The notes under the pieces were generated by a model. It ran no database searches, was not told where the DNA came from, and worked only from the letters and a program-made list of their open reading frames with translations. DNA of 48,805 bases, from positions 1 to 48,805 of the IMG/VR virus record IMGVR_UViG_3300028374_000023. One strand, written 5' to 3'. Shown in pieces: positions 33,086 through 40,495 of the stretch (the first letter of the stretch is position 1; each line of letters starts with the position of its first letter). The position numbers and the translations under genes are program-made. This DNA comes from a virus.

Positions 33086-34993
33086 TTAGTGTCTCCATTC
33101 GTTTGCTATTTCTGCTTTTGCTACCATTGGAATGTCTGGTGCATAAAAATTAAATGATTCTTTCATAATTTCTTCAAGGGCTTTTGCAACTTCTTCTGCT
33201 TGCTCCTCTAAAACCTCTATAAGAATCTCATCATGTACTACATTTATAATCTTAGCATCCCAACCAGTAGAATCTATTCTGTGTTTCATTCTGCAAAGCG
33301 CTAACTTGGTTACTGATGCACCCGCGCCTTGGAAGGGTTGATTTTTTGCTATATTTTTCATGTGAGCGACCTTACCGCCATGGTCCCAGTCTATACCACT
33401 AAAGATACGACGGCGTCCGTCTAGCGGGGAATACGCGTACTTACGAGCCATTGCCTCTTGTGTTAGTCTATCCAAAAGATCCCTAATAGTAGGGAATGTA
33501 TCAAAATACTTCCCTATAAGTTCTTTAGCCTCTGCAATTGTTATCTTTAATGTATCAGCTAGCTTACTAGCTCCCATACCGTAGATAAGACCAAATGTAA
33601 TACTCTTACAAGGTGTCCTATACTTTTTCTTCATCTCAGGACGAATAAGAGGATCACCTACATTATCTACAACCATATCATTTTGATTCGAATCTAAAGA
33701 TAGTTCAAAAGGATCTAAACTGTCGTTATCATCACATGCCTCTCTTATGCCATCCTTACCATAATAAAAGAAGTCCTCGTAAGGTACACCGAAAATTAAT
33801 GATGCGCTATAAGAGTGTAAATCTTTGTTCTCGTTCAAGGCTTTTATAAAAGCCTGTTCTTGAGAAATGTGTGCTAACAGTCTAAGCTCCTGACCTGAAA
33901 AATCAGCACTTATTATTTTATAACCGGGCTTCTGATTAGTGAAACAGCTTCTATACTTCTGAGCACTTGGTATATTTTGCATGTTAGGGCTTGAGGAGGA
34001 CATACGTCCCGAATCAGTTCCTAGCTGCTTAAAGTTAGAATGAACTCTTTTAGTCTTTTTATGAACATGCTTTTGAAGAAATGAGGCACCGTAAGTTGTT
34101 ACCTTTTTATGAGCCTCTCTAAAATTTAAAAGACTTTTTACCATAGGATGATCAATTCTTTCTAAGTCTCTTACTCCAGTGCTCTCCAATGCTTTCCCTG
34201 TAATCTTTTCGATCAGCGGCTTTAATTGGAGGGGTGAAGCATAGTTGACAGTAGGAACCCCAAAGATGTCCAACTGAGCGTGATCTTTTACATGTTCATC
34301 TAGCTCAGCTTTTGCTTTCTTAGACATGGCCTTCGCATCATCAAGTAATGCTAACCACTTTTTACCGTCTAAGTAAATCCCGTTAAGTTGCATATCGCCA
34401 CAAACCCGAACAGTTTCAAACTCAAGCTCAGACAATTGTTTCATACCTCTTTCGTTTAAAAGATCTACAATCTTATTTTTCAGAGGTATAATCATTTCAA
34501 CGTCTTTGGCAGCATATAGGATTTGGGACCATGTAAAAGAGTCTCCAACCTTCATGTCGATGAATGATTTCTGTTTGGCCTTATTCATCTTCATACCTAG
34601 ATATTTAGTAAGGCAACCATCTAAGCTATTGTCTGCCGAAACAATCCCCTTTGTAAGTAACATAGATCCAATCATAGTACAAACTATGTTTGGTAAATCT
34701 ACACCGTAGTTACTCTTGATCATAGTGTAATCAAATTTAGCATTATGTGCCACCTTTGTTACTTCTGATTGTTTTAGTAGGTGTAATACCCGCATTGTGT
34801 TTTCATGTCCAATTTCGTGAACATTAAACACAAACTGTACAGTAGGCGTACCTACCTGTAACAACAAAACCTTGTCCGTTAAGGGATCAAGGCCTGTAGT
34901 CTCTGTATCGAAACCTAGCTCAGGGTATCCATGTAGCTCTGTAAGAGCATCGTCTACCTTGCTAGGAGCATCAATATATTTAATGTTTTCCAT
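33086..34993 (-). CDS. DNA polymerase I family (family A) with 3'-5' exonuclease
   Basis: The 635-residue replicative-type polymerase has an N-terminal DEDDy exonuclease (LGFDTETTGLDP near residue 26, VAHNAKFDYTM near 81, YAAKDVEMIIPL near 160) and a polymerase domain: SADFSGQELRLLAHIS near 365 (motif A), CKSITFGLIYGMGASKL near 470 (motif B) and NVVHDEILIEV near 590 (motif C). GRMSSSSPNMQNIP near 325 is also typical. It lacks the 5' nuclease domain. Five Trp codons are all TGG. It shares an operon with the HD hydrolase and sigma factor genes. Confidence 0.95.
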   Translation of the reverse strand: MENIKYIDAPSKVDDALTELHGYPELGFDTETTGLDPLTDKVLLLQVGTPTVQFVFNVHEIGHENTMRVLHLLKQSEVTKVAHNAKFDYTMIKSNYGVDLPNIVCTMIGSMLLTKGIVSADNSLDGCLTKYLGMKMNKAKQKSFIDMKVGDSFTWSQILYAAKDVEMIIPLKNKIVDLLNERGMKQLSELEFETVRVCGDMQLNGIYLDGKKWLALLDDAKAMSKKAKAELDEHVKDHAQLDIFGVPTVNYASPLQLKPLIEKITGKALESTGVRDLERIDHPMVKSLLNFREAHKKVTTYGASFLQKHVHKKTKRVHSNFKQLGTDSGRMSSSSPNMQNIPSAQKYRSCFTNQKPGYKIISADFSGQELRLLAHISQEQAFIKALNENKDLHSYSASLIFGVPYEDFFYYGKDGIREACDDNDSLDPFELSLDSNQNDMVVDNVGDPLIRPEMKKKYRTPCKSITFGLIYGMGASKLADTLKITIAEAKELIGKYFDTFPTIRDLLDRLTQEAMARKYAYSPLDGRRRIFSGIDWDHGGKVAHMKNIAKNQPFQGAGASVTKLALCRMKHRIDSTGWDAKIINVVHDEILIEVLEEQAEEVAKALEEIMKESFNFYAPDIPMVAKAEIANEWRH

Positions 34994-35794
34994 TTATAAG
35001 TATTCTATCAATTTTTTGCCTTCCGGCTTCTCTCTTAATTTATTTAAACTCTGGTCCTTTATTTGCCTGATTCTCTCTCTTGTCAAATCAAGTTCTAGGC
35101 CAATCTCCCGCAGATTATATGTTCTGGTATATCTTATTCCATAATACATACAGAGTATTTTTTTCTCCCTTTTTGGGAAATTTGAAATTACATCTAAAAA
35201 TTCTTCTCTGAACTCTTCTAGTTTTTTCTCTAAGTTCTCATCATCCCTGGCTAAAACTTCATGTAGATCCGCCTCACCCATTTCTGTTCTTGGCACGTCC
35301 AAACTTATTATAGTATGTAAGTGATGAACATCATCTTTAAGGGAAGGATCTTCTATATAGTCTTGTAATTCGGATAGAGTTGGTTCACGTAATAGTTGTT
35401 GTTCTAACTCTTTTTTTATTTTTGCTATTTTAGAAACATTTATAAGTTTGTTAAGGGGTATTCTAATCGTGTTTGAGTGTGAATACAGTGCACTAAGTAT
35501 ACTCTGTTTTATCCAGAATACGGCGTAAGAAATAAACTTAACACCAACTTCCAGATCAAAACGCTCGTAAGCTTTTAATAACCCCATATTACCCTCCGCA
35601 ATTAAATCCTCAAGAGGTAATCCCTTTCCCTGATAATATTTTGCGACTTGAAAAACAAATCTAAGATTTGAATTTATTAACTTTTCATAGGCTCATCGTT
35701 CTCCGGCCCTTGCTTTTTTAAATAACTCTATTTCTTCTTCTCGAGTAGGAATAGGGTCATGCTTTTTTATGTCTTTAATATATTTGCTAATCAT
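34994..35794 (-). CDS. Sigma-70 family factor with in-frame TGA at codon 34
   Basis: The 266-residue protein starts MISKYIKDIKKHDPIPTREE. After GER comes TGA and the frame continues AYEKLINSNLRFVFQVAKYY (region 2.1), LEDLIAEGNMGLLKAYERFD, FISYAVFWIKQSILSALYS (regions 2.3-2.4), region 3 and a clear region 4 (LREIGLELDLTRERIRQIKD). It resembles Bacteroidota primary sigma factors (LEKL..ANLRFVVSVAKQYQ). All conserved regions lie after the TGA, so with a standard code only a 33-residue peptide is made; with UGA as Trp a complete sigma results. One other Trp is TGG. It probably directs a class of phage genes, and the TGA could time its appearance. Confidence 0.9.
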
Positions 35795-35845
35795 AACGTT
35801 TAATATAGTGAATCTTAATGTAAATTGGAAAATTAAAATAGGGGA

Positions 35846-35870
35846 GGGGAGAGCTTTATCAGCTCTCCCC
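35846..35870 (-). terminator. Terminator-like hairpin before the sigma gene
   Basis: GGGGAGAGCT-GATAA-AGCTCTCCCC is a ten-base perfect stem, followed on the minus strand by a CCTATTTTAATTTT tract. It lies between the 35877-36251 gene and the sigma gene. Confidence 0.6.
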
Positions 35871-35876
35871 CAACCC

Positions 35877-36251
35877 CTACATATCGCAGGATACAATAAC
35901 TAAATAGTTCTTTTTGTCAGGAGCTGCTTCCACAGTCTTCCCTATCATTTCGCCGAGTACTTCCGCCTCATAACGTTTTAGTGTCTTCGCTAAAGAAGAT
36001 TCTTGGCTTATTTCGTTGTTTACTAATGTAAACCATAATCCAGTAATCTTTGGTTCCCCATCTCTATCTAAGACGTAGCAATCGCTAATCTTAAAAATAT
36101 GTTTAGGTTGGCTGGCATCTACAGCATGCATTACTATCTTTTCTGTAGTTTCCCCGCCTTTTAGTGTGACCCACTTCTTGTGTATTTTAGTTATCTTTAA
36201 TTTTCTCTTGGAGGAGTTACTAACTCCGATATTTAATATGTCTTCTCTCAT
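35877..36251 (-). CDS. Hypothetical protein
   Basis: The 124-residue protein starts MREDILNIGVSNSSKRKLKI and is beta-rich (WVTLKGGETTEKIVMHAVD, GLWFTLVNNEISQESSLA), with a helical segment (TLKRYEAEVLGEMIGKTVE). It ends LVIVSCDM at TAG. Both Trp codons are TGG. Family unknown. It stands alone between two terminator or spacer regions. Confidence 0.6.
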   Translation of the reverse strand: MREDILNIGVSNSSKRKLKITKIHKKWVTLKGGETTEKIVMHAVDASQPKHIFKISDCYVLDRDGEPKITGLWFTLVNNEISQESSLAKTLKRYEAEVLGEMIGKTVEAAPDKKNYLVIVSCDM

Positions 36252-36325
36252 TTTCTTTATTTCGTTGTCAATTTAAAACTGCACATAACAACGGAACAAA
36301 AGGTATCTCATAGTGGTAGTCGGAG

Positions 36326-36772
36326 TTATTTCCCCGTGGAACCAAATCCGTCTTCACCACGATCGGTGTCAGCGTCTTCAAATTCTTCAATTTCTTTTAA
36401 GGCAACATTCTCAACTCTGTGAATAGTGAACTGGGCAATTTTTTGACCCTTCTCGATATCAACCGGGAATTCACTATTGTTCTGCAAGATAACTTTTATC
36501 TCACCGCGGTAGCCAGAGTCAATGACGCCTCCTTTTAAAAATACAGCAGATTCTAAACTGAACCCACTTCTTTCTCTTAGTTGTACATAATATTTATCCT
36601 CTATTTCTAGAGCGATACCAGTACTGACCGCAAGGCGGCCTCCTCTTCCTGCTATCTTAACTGACTGGTCAGCATAAATATCAAATGCAGCGTCGGTAGG
36701 GTTCGCTTTATTCGGTATTTCAGCTGTCTTCGTCAGTTTCTTGACGTTTATCTTTACTTTCTTTCTTGGCAT
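36326..36772 (-). CDS. dut: dUTPase
   Basis: The 148-residue protein has the trimeric dUTPase motifs in order: ANPTDAAFDIYAD (motif 1), RERSGFS (2), GGVIDSGYRGEIKVILQN (3), KGQKIAQFTI (4) and RGEDGFGSTGK (5, Gly-rich). It hydrolyses dUTP to dUMP, keeping uracil out of phage DNA. Length is normal. It overlaps the upstream gene by 52 bases. No Trp. Confidence 0.95.
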   Translation of the reverse strand: MPRKKVKINVKKLTKTAEIPNKANPTDAAFDIYADQSVKIAGRGGRLAVSTGIALEIEDKYYVQLRERSGFSLESAVFLKGGVIDSGYRGEIKVILQNNSEFPVDIEKGQKIAQFTIHRVENVALKEIEEFEDADTDRGEDGFGSTGK

Positions 36773-37037
36773 ATTTTTCCAATATAGTTATATTTTTGAT
36801 ATCGTCAACGTGGAGATAAGTTCTATTAGGAACATAACCTCCAAACATCTCTGATATACTGTCGTATGTTTGTCGTACTTGCTTCTTTGTACCAAGTACC
36901 ATGGTGCCTAATTCTACAACACCCTCGGGAGATATATTATGAAATTCTCCATTCGTAGGCTCTGTGCCCTTTTTTACTCGAATAGATATAATAGTCCCCG
37001 GCTCTAATTTGCTAAGTACTTCCGTGAATTTGCTCAT
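36720..37037 (-). CDS. Hypothetical protein, apparent TGA stop
   Basis: The 105-residue protein starts MSKFTEVLSKLEPGTIISI, has a beta-rich middle (GTEPTNGEFHNISPEGVVEL) and a charged tail ending ETDEDS then TGA. Reading TGA as Trp adds only Trp-Asn-Thr-Glu before TAA, so either stop is possible. It overlaps both the RecU gene (26 bases) and dut (52 bases). Unknown family. Confidence 0.6.
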   Translation of the reverse strand: MSKFTEVLSKLEPGTIISIRVKKGTEPTNGEFHNISPEGVVELGTMVLGTKKQVRQTYDSISEMFGGYVPNRTYLHVDDIKNITILEKYAKKESKDKRQETDEDS

Positions 37038-37518
37038 TAAATAAGTCTTTTAAAAATTTCTCATCGTCTAAAAAGTCTAAATATGAATCTACTTTGACTA
37101 GTTTAGAGTGCTTCTTAAGATCCTCAAAAGGAATAGATTTCCTTTCGCTTACGAATCAAAAGTGTTCTACAACAGAAATGGGGACAATAAATGCGTCCTC
37201 GTTGTAGAGAGATTTAAATCAGATTAAAAAGAAGGCTAAGCCGCCTAGCTCCCTAACCATCATCAGGTACTCTAACTGATGTTGATGGATATTAGATAAG
37301 TCGAATCGAGTTTTTACTTTTGTTTCCTTTGCATCGAATGCAATAAACTTTCCACCTTTTATTAAGCCGGCGAAGTCAACAGTTGACTGTTTAGGAACGA
37401 TCCCGTTTTTAGTCATAATAATAGGCACCGGTATCTGTAAGATAAGGGCCTCTTTATTTAAACGTTTTTTTAAGTTGAGCTTATTCGCTCTTTTTTCTAG
37501 TTCTCTTCCGCCTGGCAT
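37012..37518 (-). CDS. recU: RecU-like Holliday junction resolvase (two TGA=Trp)
   Basis: The 168-residue frame ends at TAG. STVDFAGLIKGGKFIAFDAK then ETKVKTRFDLSNIHQHQLEY (residues 48-87) matches the RecU nuclease core (STxDYxG...G.yidFEAKET..K..F.L.N.H.HQ), with the Asp, Glu/Asp and Lys of the active site. TGA at codons 101 and 121: the second falls in EHF-Trp-FVSERKSI, where cellular RecU has FFFW..KK..RKSI. A stop at codon 101 would leave the core but remove the C-terminal part that the family needs. Resolvases act on branched DNA before packaging. It has no TGG at all. Confidence 0.85.
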
Positions 37519-37520
37519 AA

Positions 37521-37548
37521 ATAAAAAAAGAGGGGCTCGAAGCCCCTC
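37521..37548 (-). terminator. Terminator just before recU
   Basis: GAGGGGC-TTCGA-GCCCCTC is followed on the minus strand by seven T. The recU ATG comes three bases after, so recU must have its own start or depend on readthrough. Confidence 0.85.
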
Positions 37549-37554
37549 GTGTGT

Positions 37555-38019
37555 TTAGTTGTTAAATAGTTTCTTCTTTCCGGTATTAGTAGCAGTGGCC
37601 GGTGCAGCCCCTTCAGTGGAACCTGTATACTCGGTGAAGTTTTCCACCTCGTTACGCTCCTTACCTGAATTCGGGTTGGTAGTGATAGAAATGAATCCAC
37701 CCACTTTACTACCCGGGACTTCATTGATAATGTCTCCAACCTCAACCTCATCTCGCTCAGCTAGTTCTTCTAGCCCACAAGCTTTTAAGAAATTGATAAG
37801 GTAAATCATTGCTGGAGGAGTTAATGCGAAGCTTTTCCAAACTTTGCGATTTTCAAAGCTAGGACCTAAAATGGTCATCTTTAGCTCTAACATTGGTGTT
37901 TTCTTAACCCGGGATTCAGTTGATTTTGCTGAATCTATTACTAGGTCATAACGGTTCTCAGGTATTACACTAAAGTCTCCGCCTGAATTCTCTCTTGCTT
38001 TATTAAAGTTTAATTTCAT
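37555..38019 (-). CDS. DUF669-like single-strand-DNA-binding-type protein
   Basis: The 154-residue protein starts MKLNFNKARENSGGDFSVIP, has an OB-fold-like core (NRYDLVIDSAKSTESRVKKT, PMLELKMTILGPSFENRKVW) and an acidic/Ala/Thr linker before KKLFNN. The order matches phage DUF669 proteins commonly encoded beside Sak4-type recombinases, which bind single-stranded DNA. It is directly downstream of the recombinase gene. The Trp is TGG. Confidence 0.75.
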   Translation of the reverse strand: MKLNFNKARENSGGDFSVIPENRYDLVIDSAKSTESRVKKTPMLELKMTILGPSFENRKVWKSFALTPPAMIYLINFLKACGLEELAERDEVEVGDIINEVPGSKVGGFISITTNPNSGKERNEVENFTEYTGSTEGAAPATATNTGKKKLFNN

Positions 38020-38089
38020 CTAAACGTAAATTTGTTTTTTATGGTTTTAATTACGTTTTCAGTTGTCGGTTGTCACTAGTTGTCTTGCT

Positions 38090-39013
38090 TTACGTCAGCT
38101 CGTTTTTCACAGCGTCTAAAAATGACTCAGAATTCTTCTTTGTCAAATCTAGTAGATTATCGACTTCAAACTGCTCCATCAAAATCTCTTTTAACTGTTT
38201 AGGGTCTACGTCTTCCAATAGCTTTTCAAGCTCTGACAGAGTATCAGCGGTTATACCGGCTGTAAAAATCTGCTCGTTATTATATTCGATTTGCTTGGTA
38301 CGCTTATTGGTTGTATTAATAGATTCCTTTTGTTTAGCTGCATCAGCGTCTCGTTCAAGGACATCAAGTCCCATGTATTCTACGAATGAGTCATAAGAAA
38401 ATATAAACTCATGAGGAAGTGTATTGGTCCGATCTTTTGTTACCTTGGCCATACGAGTCTCTCCATCTTCTGCGATGTAAAGCTCAAGAACAACGTCAAA
38501 CATGTAAGGCATGTTTTTGTGTCCATCAGGCTGTTGTCCAATTTTCTTCATGAACTCTCCCTCTGCGTACAGAGGTTTACTTCTGGCTGTAACGATAACA
38601 TTCATGTCTAGAGCCAGTAGTTTATTCATAAGAATTTTTACTTCTGTTTTAACACTCTTGTAATCAAGAGGCTGTAGCTCGTAGTTCATGTTACCAGTTC
38701 TGGCTTTCATACGATCCTCTTTGATGCGAATGATTTGATCATAAACAACACTCATAGGATCAATGACTAGAGTTTTAAAATCTCCAGGGTCTTGCAAAAG
38801 CTCGTCAAGAGCTTGGTGAATAACTGCTGGATCATTTGCTCTAATCTTGTGAAAGTCGAATTCTTTACCATAATGTAAAGTACCATCTTCGGCATCAATA
38901 ACTGCCGGCGATGGAAAGTTCAGTGCGGTAACTGTCTTACCTGTTCCCGTCTCCCCGTAGATGTACATTTTTAGTCGAGGCGCTTCTGGTTCTGCTTTTT
39001 GAAATAGTGACAT
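38090..39013 (-). CDS. Sak4-type RecA-like recombinase
   Basis: The 307-residue protein has KMYIYGETGTGKTVTALNFP near residue 15 (Walker A), VIDAEDGTLHYG near 36 and FKTLVIDPMSVVYDQI near 75 (Walker B), with VIVTARSK near 136 and DVVLELYI near 168. This is the AAA/RecA-like ATPase arrangement of the Sak4 single-strand annealing protein family. The C-terminal 90 residues are a charged helical tail. It works with the adjacent ssDNA-binding protein in recombination and replication repair. It has no Trp. The motif at 39068 is its likely promoter. Confidence 0.8.
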   Translation of the reverse strand: MSLFQKAEPEAPRLKMYIYGETGTGKTVTALNFPSPAVIDAEDGTLHYGKEFDFHKIRANDPAVIHQALDELLQDPGDFKTLVIDPMSVVYDQIIRIKEDRMKARTGNMNYELQPLDYKSVKTEVKILMNKLLALDMNVIVTARSKPLYAEGEFMKKIGQQPDGHKNMPYMFDVVLELYIAEDGETRMAKVTKDRTNTLPHEFIFSYDSFVEYMGLDVLERDADAAKQKESINTTNKRTKQIEYNNEQIFTAGITADTLSELEKLLEDVDPKQLKEILMEQFEVDNLLDLTKKNSESFLDAVKNELT

Positions 39014-39067
39014 TAATTATTTTTTCTCTCTGTTTCTTAATTTAAAATAAAGGTGTCCGGGATCATT

Positions 39068-39079
39068 ATTCTTATACCC
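39068..39079 (-). promoter_or_regulatory. Conserved TGGGTATAAGAAT motif, probable phage promoter (6 of 7)
   Basis: The minus strand reads GGGTATAAGAATAATG, 55-65 bases before the recombinase ATG. It overlaps the stop codon of the upstream exonuclease (TGG-GTA-TAA). Confidence 0.65.
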
Positions 39080-39716
39080 AAATACCTTTTAATTTTTTGT
39101 ATACTTTATAGGTTGCTTCTACGTCTCTTACGCAGTAATCAGCAATCTGTTGTAACTTGCCTTCTTCGTATGCCTTAGCCACTTGATCAGCTTTGACCTC
39201 GCCCTCTTTTGGAGAGTCGATGCCTAATAAATCACAAGCTAAGTGAAGGGTTGGCGATGCGTATCGATCGTAATCACTGATAACATCCTTTGCATCGAAA
39301 TGTGTATCTTGACTATATCTATATGTCTTTAAAAATCTTTTGTTACTGGGCGACAATCCATACTTCATACTTCTTTTTACTATGAAGGGAACGTCAAAAG
39401 ACAGTCCGTTGTAGGAAACAAATACACCAGAAAATCCGGCAACCTCTTTCCAAAAATTAACAAGAATGTCTTTTTCATTACCGGTCAAGGCAAAGGACTT
39501 TGTGGTCAGTGACGTAACTTTATGAACGCCTATAACAATTATCTTTCCAAAATATGGGGAAGTCCCCATTATAAGGCCCTTCGCATCCATTGGATCTGCC
39601 GAAGGGTTTCTTTTGAGATACGTATCTACTTTCCTTTGTATCTCCTCTTTTTGGATATCACTTAATTCCTCATCTGGTGTGGGAATTGTCTCGATATCGA
39701 AGGTTAGTGTGTTCAT
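39072..39716 (-). CDS. PolB-type 3'-5' exonuclease
   Basis: The 214-residue protein has TLTFDIETIPTPDEE at the start (DxE, motif I), FVSYNGLSFDVPFIVKRSM near 98 (motif II) and IADYCVRDVEATYKVYK near 192 (motif III, YxxxD). It is a DEDDy-family exonuclease of the predicted PolB-related type, acting on 3' ends of DNA. The spacing matches stand-alone phage enzymes. Two Trp codons are TGG. It begins the recombinase operon and has the clearest host-type promoter. Confidence 0.85.
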   Translation of the reverse strand: MNTLTFDIETIPTPDEELSDIQKEEIQRKVDTYLKRNPSADPMDAKGLIMGTSPYFGKIIVIGVHKVTSLTTKSFALTGNEKDILVNFWKEVAGFSGVFVSYNGLSFDVPFIVKRSMKYGLSPSNKRFLKTYRYSQDTHFDAKDVISDYDRYASPTLHLACDLLGIDSPKEGEVKADQVAKAYEEGKLQQIADYCVRDVEATYKVYKKLKGIWV

Positions 39717-39745
39717 TCTTTTTCTCTCGTTTAAAATTAACGAGA

Positions 39746-39777
39746 CAAAGATAGTAATAATTTAATTAAGGTCAAAA
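39746..39777 (-). promoter_or_regulatory. Bacteroidota housekeeping-type promoter
   Basis: The minus strand reads TTTTG, exactly 19 bases, then TATCTTTG: a perfect match to the Bacteroidota TTTG-N19-TAnnTTTG consensus. The transcript would begin near CTCGTT-AATTTT-AACGAG, a hairpin, about 30 bases before the exonuclease ATG at 39716. This is the best direct evidence of host phylum. Confidence 0.75.
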
Positions 39778-39778
39778 C

Positions 39779-40126
39779 CTATTTTACTTTTTTTGGTATT
39801 TGGTGAATAATAAATTCCACCTTACCATCACGGATAAGATTCCGTAATCTTCTTTGTTTTGTACTTAGTCTTGATTTCCCACTCTTCACTTCAATAAAAA
39901 CTATCTTGTCATTACCAAAGTAAACATAATCTAAAGGCATTCCTAAAAATGCCAGATTCTGTGGATCATCAACTGGGAAGGTGTTTAGGAAGGGAGCAAG
40001 TTGCTCTGAAATTTGGCCTAAAACAACCTCACTAGATTTTTTCTGGGATAGTAATTTTGAATATTTCTTTTTATGCTCGTCTATTATCTCTAAAACCTCT
40101 TTCCAGAGGATTAGTATGCTAATCAT
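39779..40126 (-). CDS. Holliday-junction-resolvase-related endonuclease
   Basis: The 115-residue protein starts MISILILWKEVLEIIDEHKK; the ATG lies eight bases inside the previous gene. The core FLGMPLDYVYFGND then KIVFIEVKSGKSRLSTKQ matches the family of small endonucleases related to archaeal resolvases (fLG.piDfivfdG..e..i.FvEVKtGks.Lt..Q), with Asp and ExK catalytic residues near 69 and 83. It would cut branched or damaged DNA. The hydrophobic start may be a short helix. The Trp is TGG; stop TAG. Confidence 0.8.
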   Translation of the reverse strand: MISILILWKEVLEIIDEHKKKYSKLLSQKKSSEVVLGQISEQLAPFLNTFPVDDPQNLAFLGMPLDYVYFGNDKIVFIEVKSGKSRLSTKQRRLRNLIRDGKVEFIIHQIPKKVK

Positions 40127-40493
40127 CGATATCAATAATATCATCTCTTAAACTCCCGTCTATGTTAAATTTCTTACCTGTATGTTTTTCGGGATACCTT
40201 ACAAAGCTTTTTTGTCCTCTTATCTCATGTCTGTCACATAAATTTGTGCAGTGAGTGGGAGGCCATCCATGCTCTTCAGCAATAGCGTCTGTGTCTGTCC
40301 TGTGGAATGCTCCTATATTCATGTGCTTAATATTAGTTAATTTACAATAACCCCGACGGCTCTTCACTCCAGTGTAAAAAAAGTATCTACAATTAGAACA
40401 GGACTTTGTAATTCTAAAATTTGTTCTTGGGTCTTCTTCTTGCTCTGAGTCATTTTTCTCTGGCTCTATTTCCGAAAAGTCGTATTTTGACAT
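40119..40493 (-). CDS. Cys-rich hypothetical protein
   Basis: The 124-residue protein starts MSKYDFSEIEPEKNDSEQEE and has five Cys in SCSNCRYFFYTGVKSRRGYC then HCTNLCDRHEI, a probable zinc site or iron-sulfur-like cluster of Cys/His. The C-terminus is acidic (DDIIDIDD) and overlaps the endonuclease gene by eight bases. The family could be a small zinc-ribbon protein; function unknown. The Trp is TGG; stop TAG. Confidence 0.65.
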   Translation of the reverse strand: MSKYDFSEIEPEKNDSEQEEDPRTNFRITKSCSNCRYFFYTGVKSRRGYCKLTNIKHMNIGAFHRTDTDAIAEEHGWPPTHCTNLCDRHEIRGQKSFVRYPEKHTGKKFNIDGSLRDDIIDIDD

Positions 40494-40495
40494 GA

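Noticed and set aside
35695-35896. A longer sigma start (MYPAICRGWG...)
   Set aside because: The extension runs through a ten-base terminator hairpin; the ATG at 35794 starts a normal region 1.2/2.1.
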